64,000 bases of DNA from Epiperipatus broadwayi (Eukaryota; Onychophora; Udeonychophora; Euonychophora; Peripatidae): NCBI GenBank assembly GCA_028023455.1, contig JAQFVV010006739.1, positions 188,001 through 252,000 on the forward strand. The letters run 5' to 3'. The notes beneath the pieces are model-generated. The model saw only the letters and a list, made by a program, of their open reading frames with translations, did no database searches and was not told the origin of the DNA. Shown here piece after piece: positions 11,751 through 23,447 of this stretch (position 1 is its first letter; every line of letters starts with the position of its first letter). A program made the translations under genes and the position numbers.

Positions 11751-12409
11751 TTTTCTTCTTTTTTCCTTCTTTTCTTATGTATAGATTTCTACTTTCTTAC
11801 ATCATACCATTTACAACTTTCTTAAACACGTTATCAATACTATTTTTTTATATCCAAACTTTATTCTAGCAGTTTTGACTGTTCTGCAGTCATCATCAGA
11901 GTTACAGTATATTATATAAGTAATACATATATTCATATACATAATTAAATACACAAAATAAAACATACATTTTAATCTGAAGATTATAAATAATCATTTC
12001 CCATTTTATTACTTTACTCTTAATTAATTCTACCCATCCTTATTTTATATATTTTATTTTATTTTTAAAAATTATTCTAAAAACGTTAACTTTTTATTCT
12101 GCTAAAAGACAATAATATGTATTAAATAGTAGAAAAAAGTTAACGCTTTTAGAATTAAAATTATAATAAATAATTTAAAAAAAATAAAACAGAGTAATAT
12201 AAAATAAATGTGGATAGAATTAATTAAAAGTAATGTAATAAAATGGAAAATGATTATTTATAATGATCAGATTAAAATGTATGTTTTAGTTTGTGTATTT
12301 AATTATATATATATATGTATTAATTGCAGGACAGTCAAAGCTGTTAAAATAAAGTTTTCATATAAAAATAGTTATTGTTAAAGTGTTTAAGAAAGTTGTA
12401 AATAATATG
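11751..12409. mobile_element. 659-bp palindromic insertion with 15-bp target duplication
   Basis: The arms (about 11800-12105 and 12115-12409) are inverted copies of one sequence. TTACAACTTTCTTAAACACG on the left pairs with GTGTTTAAGAAAGTTGTAA on the right, and the arms meet around AAAAACGTTAACTTTTT/AAAAAAGTTAACGCTTTT. The 15-bp direct repeat AAATGATAAATATAA occurs at 11736-11750 and 12410-12424, exactly flanking the palindrome. Each arm carries a hammerhead-like segment. No protein is encoded. Confidence 0.8.
11870..11906 (-). ncRNA. hammerhead-like ribozyme with one core change
   Basis: The minus strand has an intact CUGAUGA, a perfect stem II (GACUG/CAGUC, loop CAGAA), then AAAAC instead of GAAAC. 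The opposite arm (about 12325-12350) keeps CAGUC-AAAGCUG but has lost CUGAUGA. This is the same family as the motifs at 4.77 and 52.2 kb. Confidence 0.5.
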
Positions 12410-12424
12410 AAATGATAAATATAA

Positions 12425-15400
12425 AGTGTGTACATACAAAAATGGTTTTTGTTTTTAATTTGTATCATTTAAGTAAGATTTCCTAATTTAATATTACTGA
12501 TTACTTAACATAAACTATACAAAAACTTTAAAATGCTTTTATGAATTAATTGTATTTCACTGTAAACTCGGAGATAATAAATGTCTTTATTTTGTTAGCA
12601 TCTAATTTTATCTTTTAAAAACAGACTTTTGCCAAGCCTCAGTCGTACATGAAGTAGAGAATGAAGATTCTCTGTTTTGAGTAAATATTTTGCCCCATTC
12701 TCCACAGATTTTAGGGATGGAATTTGCCTTAGTTAAGATTATGAAATAGAAATAGTTTAATTTATAATTACATTATTATCATTATTTGTTATCTACATAT
12801 TTATAGACTCCATCTGTAATCAACTTTGCATTTGTAAGTAATATTACATACACATATATGTGTAATAAATCGACTAACAAACCTGATAAATATTTGTACT
12901 AATCAATCCTTTCAGATGTGATTCACTCCTTCAAAACACTGCAATTTCCTAAACCATTTTCTTTTATTATATATGCATTTCACTATAAACTTAGTGTATC
13001 TGGTTATTTAGAAAACTTGAAACACTTAAATATTTACACAAAAAAAGATAATTTGATTTTTATATTTATAGATCTTAATCATAACTAATTTAATTTTAAA
13101 ACTTGAATGTTTTTAGTGATTATATACAATAATATTTTAATATTTATATCTCATAAAATGGGGTTAATTAATATCTGCGTTTAACTATTTCCAACTATTA
13201 CAAAATAAGAATATTGAAGTAATTGTAAACACATCCAAGCTTCAAAATAAACCTGATTACAATTAAACATAACTATATGGATGTTCAGGTTTTCCAAATT
13301 TCTAGATTACGCCATGAATTAGGATTTCTAATCAAATGCATGTATAGTGAAAATGATTTGGTTGAGAAGTTTTAAAGCTTGGAATAATATATCGTAAGTC
13401 TGAAAAATTTTGTATATATATGTATGTGTGTGTTTAAATATTACTCTGTGAAGTTTTAAAGTGGTAGACTCAGCAGCTAAAGGTTTCTGGATTTATTCAC
13501 AGTTAAAGAAAAAAATCTATGTTTGGTCAATTGAATGGAGTTCAATTGTTGTGCTCCATATACTATTTGGATGTTCATATACCACATAATCTCTTGGGCA
13601 ATTGACTATATAACTATAATTTTTAGTTTATTAACAAACATAAAGGTATATTAAAAAAGTGAAGTTTAATTTATTTATATTAAATGCTAATCAAAATTAA
13701 TTGAGAATTACAACTATATTACTTAGCTTTTAATGTATAATGTGATTGAAATCAACAATTACACAGTTTGCTGTAGACCAAACATTCACAAATCAAATGA
13801 TTGGAATAACTTTGAACTCATGCAGATGATGTAAGTGTAAGAAAAAAAAATTTAATTGATATTTATTTAGGTGGAAAAAATTAACTTTTATTACATCACT
13901 AATCTAAAAAAATATTTATATCAGACTATTAATTAATCTGTTTATTTTAGAAAAATAATTAAATTGTATTCTGAAAATGGTAAACAAGCATCACCATTAG
14001 TATGAATTCTCCATATCTAAATATTTTTTCTCCCTCATTGTAAACTCAAATTCTGCTAAATATATAAATGAACATTAATTTTCTTATCTTTATTTTTGTT
14101 TATATATAATTACTTTCTATCTACTATATAAATTTATTTTATTAATAATAATTTAAATTTTTAATATATATATTTGCTTATTTTTATATCAACACAAAAA
14201 ATCAAAATAATAATTTACTGATTAATTTCATTTGTTTTTTTTATTCCTTCTTTAAAATGCATGTCAGCTTTCCACACAGTAATTCAATGTAATTTAAAAA
14301 AAAAAAATTAATTATAGCACCGATCACAAATTAAATAGAATTACTGGATTGGGATAAAAAATACACAGTCCATTGCAACTAAACTGATTAATTTATAGGC
14401 CTTTAACAATTTTTTCTTTTAATTTTGTTTGTGTATATATATAAAAAATTTATTTAGGGTAAAAGGTTAATTTAAAATTTTTGTCAGATACTAGAAGTTT
14501 TCAAAAAAAAATATTTTGATTAATGGTATTTAATCAGCAATCACTGTCATTAACAGTTAATATATTATCAACAGAATTTAAACTTTATAATCAATATCAT
14601 AATGTTTTGGTATTAGTATTGAGAATTATCAGCTATAAAGATAGATTTGGTGGAATGCAGAATTATAAGTAATTTTTATTTATTAATTACATCTACCATC
14701 TTATAGTTTTTAGTTTTACTTTGTACTAAAATATTATTTCAGGCTCATTTTTTTTGGTTCAAATGATAACCCTAATTCTACATTTTTTTTTCAAACAAAA
14801 CTTAAGTTTTTTAAATAGAGGCAATTTGCAATCTAAAAATGCATTAAGCATAAAATAATAAACAATATTAAGATTTGAATCTGCACTAGGAGGAGCTACA
14901 AATTTTTCTAATATATTACAAATATTTAAGTTCTGAGCAGTGATATAGATATTGTGATATACATGTATAATTTATTATCTCCCTATAATTTATAAATGAA
15001 CAAATAAAGAAAATTAAAAATCTTGTGTTTAGCAAATACATTTATAGTTTGAGTAAAGTGGGAGTGAATGAACAATTTATTTATTAAAATTTAAAGAGAA
15101 AATATTTTATTAAGTTATATTAAATGATAACAATGGCTTTATTAAAGTCATTGAAGGAGAATCTTATATTCATGAGCCAATAATAATAATAATAAAGGAC
15201 TGCATTGCTGTTGGTTAGTACTGGATGACAGCAACAAGATCAATGAGAAGAACACAAATACTTTTTGTCCATAAAATTTGTGTTTTATTTTTATAGATTT
15301 TACCAATAGATTCTGAATTTATAGCAAAGAAATGATGCAATTTCAGTAGAGAGTCATGTAAGATGAGGAAACATAAAATATTCTTATGAAGAAAATGTAA

Positions 15401-16561
15401 TGGATAACAACAAACTCTATGTTAAGTGCCATGAAATTATCAAGCCATAATATCAATAAAAGAAATAGTTGGATATCCTTTTAATGATTATAATGTTTCT
15501 GGAACTCTATGTTTGTGTTTGCTATCATGGAGCTGCCAAAAAAAGGCATGTGATAATGGTGCTTAAATCGAAATTATATGAACTTAGTAACAAATGTCAA
15601 TAGATAAATCCTTTTAAATTATATATTCATGTAACTTTCACTTGTTAATAATAATTAAGAGTATAATAGTAATTATTGATAACTGTTTATAAAAAAATTT
15701 CCTTTTTTATTAATAATTTGATTATTAATGCAATCTTATTTTTAACATGTGATATACATTTAAATAGTAAAAAAAAATCAAAGTCAGAATTAAATCAATT
15801 AATACATTATTTTTTGTAACAAATCTAAACACAACCAATACTCTATATAATTTAGTTTAAATTATATAACTATACAAAAAAGCATTACTTAATTTGAAAG
15901 ACATGATACAAAAAGAAAAAAACAGGATATAGGAATAAAATTTCCATAACATTTTATATTTTTTGTATGGGTGCAAGAGACTGTAATCAATCCTTTTTGA
16001 CTATATGTGTTAAAGATTTTAATTAGAAATTATATTTACTAATTACAACATGACAAAGATAGATTACAAATATACATTGATTGATGTTAGATTGTAGTTG
16101 TTAAATAAAAAAATTATGTTATTTGCCTTAGCCATCTAAATAAATTAAAGTTTGCTTTAATAAATTTATATTTTATTGTTAATCTATGTATCAACTGATT
16201 GACCTTTTGCACAAATCATTATATTATACAAAATTATTTTATTACACCACTTATCTTTTATTATTAAGACAGTTAACTGTATATTCCAAACTATATCTTA
16301 TTAGCAAGTAAATCAACACTTATTGATTTTTTATTTTCTTTTTGTCAAGCAAAGATATATATCTTTGGGATTTGCACCTTACAAATTTAGTGAAGCCATT
16401 ATAGATGTAAATCTAAATTATCAAAAACCCATTTGTGGATCAACTTATTTATTTATTAGTCACATTTTGGCTGCCTACTTATGGCATTTATTTATTATAT
16501 TTTGAATTGCACCAATTATATAGAGCATAATTGAAGAAAACTACTTGGTTTAAAAATTTCT
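12425..16561. other. long AT-rich stretch, nothing recognised
   Basis: I read both strands and found no protein motif, RNA gene or clear repeat boundary. Short AAT microsatellite runs occur near 15180. Open frames, such as the one near 16.3-16.5 kb, lack any family resemblance and have AT-filler composition. Confidence 0.5.
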
Positions 16562-17365
16562 ATTACATTATGGTTACCTAAATCTGTAGGGAATTTATTG
16601 AACAATCAGCTTTACTTATCATTAATTTGATTACCTAAATGTATGAAACATATTATAGATCATCAGTTTATACTTACTATTATATTCATTATTGTTGATC
16701 AAAAATATGTATCCATTATATTTGGCTTTTTATCCAGTTATTTTCCATCTTTTATTAGGATAAACCTTTTTTATAAACCCCTTGAGAGATGTTAGCTTTT
16801 GAGGTACAAGATAAAACATGAAGAATTTTTATGCAACTATTTTTGCAGATTCTGGAGCTATGAATTATCTCAGGTAAGAAGTATTATATATGGTTAAAAT
16901 GAAAATTTTGTGAGAAATACAAAAAAATTATTAGTGAAGATGTAATTTAAACTTAATTAATGATAAATTAGAAATTATGAACAAACAATAAAGTAATAGT
17001 TATTTCAGATGTTAAAATTTCTCTTTCTTTAAACTTTTTTTAATGGTAATCACTATTTGTCTTAGCCTTATTGTTTTCCTTAGTTTTTCTAGTTTCTATC
17101 AATATAAAGCTTTTTGCTCTAATTTTATTAAAACAGAAGTTATTGTGAAAATTGTGTCTCAAGTCAGTTTTTTAAAAATTCAATATGGGGCCAAGAACCC
17201 TGATATAGTTATAATATTTTTATTACAATAGGGTTACCCAAATCTGTAGGGCATTTATTGAACAATCAGCTTTACTTATCATTAATATGGTTATCTAAAT
17301 TTATGGAACATATTATAATCAAAAATGTGTATCTATTATATTTGGCTTTTTATCCAATTATTTTC
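16562..17365 (+). repeat. pair of direct repeats, about 145-185 bp
   Basis: Units at 16562-16746 and 17222-17365 share TTACCTAAATCTGTAGGG (or TTACCCAAATCTGTAGGG), TTTATTGAACAATCAGC, TTACTTATCATTAAT, and TTATATTTGGCTTTTTATCC. The second unit lacks an internal segment of about 35 bp present in the first. It could be a local segmental duplication or two copies of a dispersed repeat. Confidence 0.75.
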
Positions 17366-18308
17366 ATTACAAAAGTGTTCCACTGATTAGATGAATGGTT
17401 TTCTTCTCAAACTGTTGTATTACGTAACGCCATAGTTTAGACATTCTTTGTAAAAAATTTAGATGCTAATTTGTCTGGATCATGAGTCATGATATAAAAT
17501 GTGATAGTGTTTTATATTTTAACAAATCAAGGAGCAATGTGCTAATATTAAATTTTGTTTTAAATTGGAAATTATTATTGAAGAATATTTGTAAAGATTA
17601 TTAAATAATGACTAATTTTAACCATAATATTTATTTTTAGTAATCAAAATGAATTCTACTACAAAAAATAACAACAACAACAACAATAATAAATTACAGA
17701 AGGGCAAAGTTCATACCAACAATAGCATTCTATCTTTAGGGCTAAGTTTCCTAAGAATAGTAAACTTTTTATTCTGGCTTACAAAAATTTACTACAAGCA
17801 CAGTTTATTAATAAATATTCTACTTTAACTTTGGCAAGAGTAAAGTAAGACATTGACACTTTTACATGTGTTGGCATTAAAAGAAACATATTTTAAACTT
17901 AACTCTTTTATTTAAATGTCTTTTTTTAGTAGATGTTGAAGTAGTAAAATTATTTTTAAATTGAAAAATATTTTCCATAAATCACACATAACTTCAAACT
18001 AAATATCTGCTCTTAGAGTGAAAAGGGCAATAGTTGAGAAAAATATGTTAATCATCTTGAAAATAAATCAAACTGGGCTTAAAAATGATCACAAGTTTCA
18101 AATGATCCATTATTTGGAAAGAGAGGCTACAATCACATATCAAATTCATTATTTTCATCACTATTTTCCAATTAATTTTGCTTCTCTGTTTATCAATTCA
18201 TTATTTTTGCCCAACTGTTTCTAATTATGCAGAGGCACAAAATGATTGAGTTTACAAAACAATTCTTGCATTACTGCAAAAAAATTGAGCAATGGAGTAA
18301 TATAATTA
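17366..18308. other. AT-rich stretch, nothing recognised
   Basis: No supportable feature. A short AACAACAACAACAATAAT run lies near 17673. Confidence 0.5.
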
Positions 18309-18500
18309 TATACACATACTAAATATAATATATATTTTAACTTACTGCAAAAAATATCTAATGATATTGATTTAAAGTAAAATTATATGTATTAAGTGAA
18401 GTCCATTTACAATATATACACATGTATTATTATGTATACATACTAAATATAATATATAAGAAGTATACATTTTAATTTATAGCAGAAATATCTAGTAATA
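18309..18500 (+). repeat. degenerate tandem duplication, about 124-bp period
   Basis: ACATACTAAATATAATATAT recurs about 124 bp later, followed in both units by a TTTTAA/TTATAGCAGAAATATCTA-like block. It borders the palindrome that follows. Confidence 0.5.
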
Positions 18501-18548
18501 TATATATATACGTAATAAATAAAGTTTGATATCTGTATTCGTTTCACA

Positions 18549-18754
18549 ATATATGTAATATACAAATCAATATATATATATCAAAATACAGTACAATTTA
18601 TATAAATTATATTCTTTTAGAAGTACTTTCGACTATACACTTTGTAGTCTTTATCAACTACAAAGTGTATAGTCGAAAGTACTTCTAAAAGAATATAATT
18701 TATATAAATTGTACTGTATTTTGATATATATATTGATTTGTATATTACATATAT
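18549..18754. repeat. near-perfect palindrome with hammerhead-like core
   Basis: Arms of about 98 bp (18549-18647 and 18658-18754) are almost exact reverse complements around a 10-base loop (TCTTTATCAA). On the minus strand, UUGAUAA leads into GACUA...UAGUC (5-bp stem II), then GAAA-GUAC-UU. This is a hammerhead plan with CUGANGA altered, an intact GAAA and a palindromic short stem III. It shares the dimer-palindrome architecture of the other ribozyme elements but not their sequence. Confidence 0.65.
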
Positions 18755-18860
18755 ATATATATATCAACTATAAGTGTCAAGTCAATTTAAAGTACAATCA
18801 TTTTTAATTTTCATTTACTATGCCAATACTTAAACTTAAAAGTAATGGATATTTTTTTTA

Positions 18861-19109
18861 TATTGACTGTGCTCAAAAATGAAATAAAATAATTGCTTCA
18901 ACCACAATTGAAGTTTTTAGATTTAACTTGAAGTAAAAGCATGGGGCTGAATCCAGAAATTAATTAACTCAATCCCTATTTTTTATAACAAAGTATTGAC
19001 TTAATTAATTTTGAACTCCCTCCCCCATCAAAACATTTATTTCAAGTTAAATCTAAAAACTCCAATTGTGAAGAAACAATTATTTTATTTATTTTTAGTG
19101 CAGCCAATA
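18861..19109. mobile_element. MITE with long inverted repeats, copy B
   Basis: The inner arms start ACAATTG(A/G)AGTTTTTAG and contain ATTTAACTTGAAGTAAAA and its complement. The outer arms extend to TATTGACTG on the left and CAGCCAATA on the right, so the element appears to end in TA. It is the same family as 2612-2806. With no ORF, it is a non-autonomous DNA element, possibly Tc1/mariner-type if the TA ends are real. Confidence 0.7.
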
Positions 19110-19239
19110 AAGGCATTTCATATAAAAAATCTTATCTCTATTATTAGATGTATGTAAAACTTCCAGTTCACTATATATTCTTAAAATATTTGAATAAAGA
19201 CATTCAAAAAGATATTTTTCCATGTATTTATACTTAATT

Positions 19240-19750
19240 GAAAATATATATTAATCTCTAACTGAGATTTAAAGTTTATATCTGGACTAGGAACACAATT
19301 TAAATAAATGACTAATAATCACCATTAATGTATTATGTGCAGTTGATAGTGTCAAAGTTGTGGAATGAATAGTTTGACATTTGTATATCAAATGTAATAA
19401 TTCAATATTGATAAAGTGAATAAATAAATAATAGACATGCATAAGAAATTATGACTTTGACCAAATGAAGATTGCAGCTCAGCATGAAATACATCTTGAT
19501 AATCACTTATCTTTTTTTATATGTCTAGTTGAATTATTACATACATTCATGTTTAATTGAAAAATATATTAATTATTAGCTGATGTTCAAAGTTTATATC
19601 TGGATTAAGGATGATATGATAATTCTAACATAATAAATGAATAGTAATAATCATTAATGTATTTATCTGAAGATTATATCAAAGTTGTGAGTACAGAAAG
19701 TTTGACAATTGCTGATCCAATGTAGCAATGCATCATTTTCATTAATTAAT
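19240..19750 (+). repeat. two copies of a dispersed repeat, about 190 bp
   Basis: Units at about 19240-19420 and 19555-19750 share AAAGTTTATATCTGGA, AATCACCATTAATGTATT (or AATCATTAATGTATTTATCTGAAG), TCAAAGTTGTG and GTTTGACA. A third copy lies at 54362-54545. Family unknown; no coding motif and no clear ends. Confidence 0.6.
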
Positions 19751-19759
19751 AAAAGCTGT

Positions 19760-20648
19760 ATTTTTATGAATATCCAATTAGAAATCTTTCATTGCTAGCA
19801 TTAAATTACTAACTATAATTTTATTTTTAATATTAAATTCAACATCTAATGGGACATTTTTTTTTTATATTGGATATCTTCCACCCTTTTAAACTAACAC
19901 AATATCAGTGACTTTATTCTTTCAAATCAAGATCATTTGACTTATTATGAAATTTTATGATGCTTTAACTTAAAAATCATTTTCTTCTCTGCAATTTTGG
20001 AAAGATCAATTTTCTATGTAACATTCTTTAGACAGTTCAATATAGTAATCAAGGTTTTGCTTATAACAATATTCTTTATTTAGATTTGGTGTGTGTGTTA
20101 TTAAACTGGTTAACTTTAAGCTGTTCTTGTTCTGCATCAACATTATAAATTAGCTTGTTAATGCCATTAAATTAGTACCAAAAAGTTCTGGTTAATAAAT
20201 AATTTTTATAAAAAAATTATTTCAAGATGTATTCATGAAACTGAAGCTGATTGGAAAGTTTTAATTCAATTTCATTCATAGTTCTCTATTAACAAGTTAT
20301 TATAAACAAAAATTATATGTTTTTATATTTCTCCTGATATTTTAAACAGTTTTCCTTTTTAATGTGTTAAAAATCCATAAATAAGGTATTTTCTTTATTT
20401 TAATCTAGTAATATTTATAAAGGTCAGTAGTTTTGCAAGATAATTTGAAGAAGACTAATCATTTCATACAAGTCCAAGATTAAATAAAATGTTGCAACAC
20501 ATAACATAATACTAACTTTATGCTAAGAATTTTTATAAAAAACTAATGTTTATGATATGAATGGAATAAAAAATTTGTATGGAATATTATTAATGCTGAT
20601 ATGTAAATAATAAAAAAAAACGTTTTTTTTTTTAAAAAAAATAAAAAG
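19760..20648. other. AT-rich stretch, nothing recognised
   Basis: No gene or repeat boundary could be supported. Confidence 0.5.
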
Positions 20649-20810
20649 AATAAATGTTATAATAACTGAAACACAGGCTTATTATATACCTGTGTCTATA
20701 TATGTAATACAGGGCATATGAGCACAGACTTTCACACGACCCACCACCCTCCACTCTATCTAATAACACTGATACATTCAAGCACATATACGCTGAAAAG
20801 ATAAATAATC

Positions 20811-20854
20811 ACCAATATACGTATTTCATGCTAAACCAACAATCATCAGTTGGT
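20811..20854 (-). ncRNA. hammerhead ribozyme, core intact
   Basis: The minus strand reads in order: stem I strand ACCAA, CUGAUGA, stem II UGUU/AGCA (loop GGUUU), GAAA, a self-complementary UACGUA as stem III, UA at the predicted cleavage site, and UUGGU closing stem I. All invariant core positions I can check are present. A palindromic stem III implies activity as a dimer. This is the best-preserved copy of this family in the window. Confidence 0.7.
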
Positions 20855-21266
20855 CCAGATTATCATCTCCCACACATATATACTATAAGTGCTCAGATAT
20901 ATATTAAGATAGACAATCTTCATACTTTAATGGACAGGCTCCAATCTACTACACACTCCAACTCTTCAACTGTCCATCCAATTGAAAATGTGATGATGGA
21001 ATGCTCGAAGGCCACCCTGAGGCCGAGATTTTTGTCACACCCATGTTGACCTAAAGTCAATCTGAACCCCACATGTACTGGACCTAATCCATTAAATACA
21101 TATGCAAGGATGGGAAGACAGCATTCCATCATCAGATTTTCAATTGGATGGACGGTTGAAGAGTTGGAGTGTGTGGTAGATTGGAGCCTGTCCATTAAAG
21201 TATGAAGATTGTCTTAATATATATCTGAGCACTTATAGTATATATGTATGGGAGATGATAATCTGG

Positions 21267-21310
21267 ACCAACTGATGATTGCTGGTTTAGCATGAAATAT
21301 GTATATTGGT
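21267..21310 (+). ncRNA. hammerhead ribozyme, core nearly intact
   Basis: ACCAA/UUGGU stem I, CUGAUGA, stem II UGCU/AGCA, and GAAA are present. Stem III is UAUGUA instead of the palindromic UACGUA of the facing copy. It is the mirror partner of the motif at 20811-20854. Confidence 0.65.
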
Positions 21311-21432
21311 GATTATTTATCTTTACAGCATATATGTGCTTGAGTGTATCAGTGTTATTAGATAGAGTGAAAAGTGGTGGGTCGTGTGAAAGTCTGTGCT
21401 CATATACCCTGTATTAAATAAATGTTATAATA

Positions 21433-22380
21433 ATATTTTAAAATATAGACGAATTATCTAAGGTGGGGGGTCAGAATAGCAGTTTTGAAATGGAAAATTT
21501 CTGTAAATAGGAAAAATGTTAAAAAGAATGTCTTTAAATTTGGCTACATGTTTAAAGCTAAATAGTTGGAGTTGTTTAATTAAATATTAAAATATGACCA
21601 ATTGTTATTAATACTAGGTTTATGTCATATCAACTGTATGATTTATCTATCATCCAGTTTCTCTTACTATATTCTATAGTAATATATTTTCTCTAATTCA
21701 AACCCATCCGAGTCCACATATATTAATTAAATTAATACTAAAATATTGTATAAAAGTTCTGTTAATGAATATGTGCGTGTATTTATATTGCGTACATTAA
21801 TTGATTAATCAAATCTGTATGCGTATAATTATAACGTATATGCAGTTATAATTTTAAAATTAATAAATTAAAATAGGTTGTGTAAAGATCATTGTATGTA
21901 AAAAACGCACCCATGTATATAAGCGAAGAAAACTGTAATGTGATAATTTTGTTGAACATTACAACTTTTCTAAATTATCTCTTTTAAGTTATTATAAATT
22001 TAGTTTATAAATTTTTTTGTATTCATATATAAAATCTTAAATCCGGGGTTGACGTCTTATACATATAGTAGAATGTTGACAGGACTTAAATCTCTTTTTA
22101 AAAAAGGGAACAAAAAGGTCATCGGTTTTTCAAAAATACCTCTCATTAATTTGTAAACTGAGAACCAAATTTCAAAGATGATTTAAAAATAAAGTTAAAA
22201 AACAAAGACAAAATCATTGAACCGACACTATTTGTCAATGGCCCCAGCTGGATCTTTTGTCTTTACTAAAATTTGTTAGTTATTAAAATTTAAGCATTTA
22301 AAACTAAAAATTGTAAACAACTTAATGGCTTATGGGGGGGGGGGGTGGATAAAAAAGATTTGTTATAAAAACCCAGTTTG
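21433..22380. other. AT-rich stretch, nothing recognised
   Basis: No gene found. A long G homopolymer lies near 22334-22345. Confidence 0.45.
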
Positions 22381-22640
22381 AATAAAAGGGGCCCACTTCC
22401 GTAATTTTGACAAATCAAATACAGCCAAGCGCTATGCCCAAGTTTACCATGAGAACCTGTGGCTAGAATGCCTATCATTGCCTTCTTCTTCGTGGGTTAC
22501 ACCCGTCTATGAAATGGAAGGGATCGAGAACAGCAGTCTACCAAGAAGCCACCAAGAATGAAGCAAACCATCAGTGAATATTAGTGCCTACTCCATGCAA
22601 CCCACCTCAGCAAGATGATTGGTAATTAATCTTCTGCAGA
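22381..22640. other. GC-richer island of unknown nature
   Basis: Base composition shifts visibly towards G and C compared with both flanks, with segments such as CGTGGGTTACACCCGTCTATG and GAAGGGATCGAGAACAGCAG. No frame stays open with a recognisable motif. It may be a decayed exon, a pseudogene or an unrecognised repeat. Confidence 0.35.
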
Positions 22641-22975
22641 GGACTTAAATTTAAATCTTCATAAACCACTCTAATAATTCGTATAAGCTAGCTATAGTAT
22701 AAATGTGCACAAACTGTTGAATTAAAATTTATTCTTAATAATTTAAACTCTGTAATGAATTCGTAATTATTGATTTAAATCTTTTAATCTAATCTTATAT
22801 AAAATAATATTTTGAAATATGATTTTTTTCTACAGTACAGGCTTTTTCATACCTGCACTTATATGTGTAATATATAGGGAGTTTGAACACTGACTTTTAC
22901 ATGACCCTCAACTATCCATGCTATCTCATCCCACTGATACACTTGATCACACACATGTCGAAAAGATAAATAATC

Positions 22976-23019
22976 ACCAATATGCATATTTCATGCTAAA
23001 CCAGCACTCATCAGTTGGT
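22976..23019 (-). ncRNA. hammerhead ribozyme, unit 1 of the tandem array
   Basis: The minus strand has stem I ACCAA/UUGGU, intact CUGAUGA, stem II UGCU/AGCA with loop GGUUU, and intact GAAA. Stem III is AUGCAU-like, followed by UA at the cleavage position. The hAT MITE begins a few bases outside stem I. Confidence 0.65.
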
Positions 23020-23025
23020 CTAGAT

Positions 23026-23447
23026 CAGGGATGCCCAACCTTTAACTTGATGCGAGCCAGTTGAGAATTTAAAAAAATTTGGGGAGCCACAATTATATAT
23101 TGCATTTTTCATATTACATTTATAAACATAATTCACAAACTAAAAAAAAACTTGTGTAATATGTTAAAAAGAAAAAAAAATGTAAATATATTTTATTTAT
23201 TTATTAAATATTTGGTAACATACATATAAATTACAATTACAGGAAAAATATATTTTAATTATTTTATTTAATGTGAAACCGGACACTAAATATCGTTTGT
23301 ATTGTAAAAATGTTTTTTTAGTGTGTGCATGTGGCGTCAAAGAACATAAAATATTTTATCATTTTTTCTTGAAGAGTGCAATGCAAGCCACATTAAACGG
23401 TTGCGCGAACCACATGTGACTCGCGAGCTACGGGTTGGGCATCCCTG
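23026..23447. mobile_element. 422-bp hAT-type MITE with perfect 8-bp target duplication
   Basis: Terminal inverted repeats are a perfect 15-mer: CAGGGATGCCCAACC at the left and its reverse complement at the right. The 8-bp direct repeat GTCTAGAT lies at 23018-23025 and 23448-23455, the duplication length typical of hAT transposons. CAG-starting ends also fit hAT. There is no transposase, so it was mobilised in trans. It inserted into unit 1 of the SINE-like array, so it is younger than that array. The perfect ends suggest recent movement. Confidence 0.92.

Larger units (their letters stand above)
20665..21416. mobile_element. 752-bp inverted dimer of a ribozyme-bearing SINE-like unit, 16-bp target duplication
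   Basis: The 16-bp direct repeat AATAAATGTTATAATA lies at 20649-20664 and 21417-21432. Between them are two head-to-head copies of a unit of about 375 bp meeting near 21060. Matched landmarks are CAGACTTTCACACGACCC against GGGTCGTGTGAAAGTCTG, and CATACTTTAATGGACAGGCT against its complement. Each half has a hammerhead at the same place. The unit also occurs as a tandem array at 22810-24663 and a solo copy at 26790-27085. In that solo copy the corresponding segment carries a tRNA-like B-box (GTTCGAATCCC). ORFs on both strands here are by-products of the inverted repeat. Confidence 0.85.

Noticed and set aside
13455-13510. tRNA-like text GTGGTAGACTCAGCAG
   Set aside because: It does not close an acceptor stem or T-arm, and no duplication flanks it.
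20828-21195. Two overlapping ORFs on opposite strands with the same N-terminal text
   Set aside because: Both are produced by the inverted SINE-like dimer; the matching peptides reflect the palindrome, not genes.
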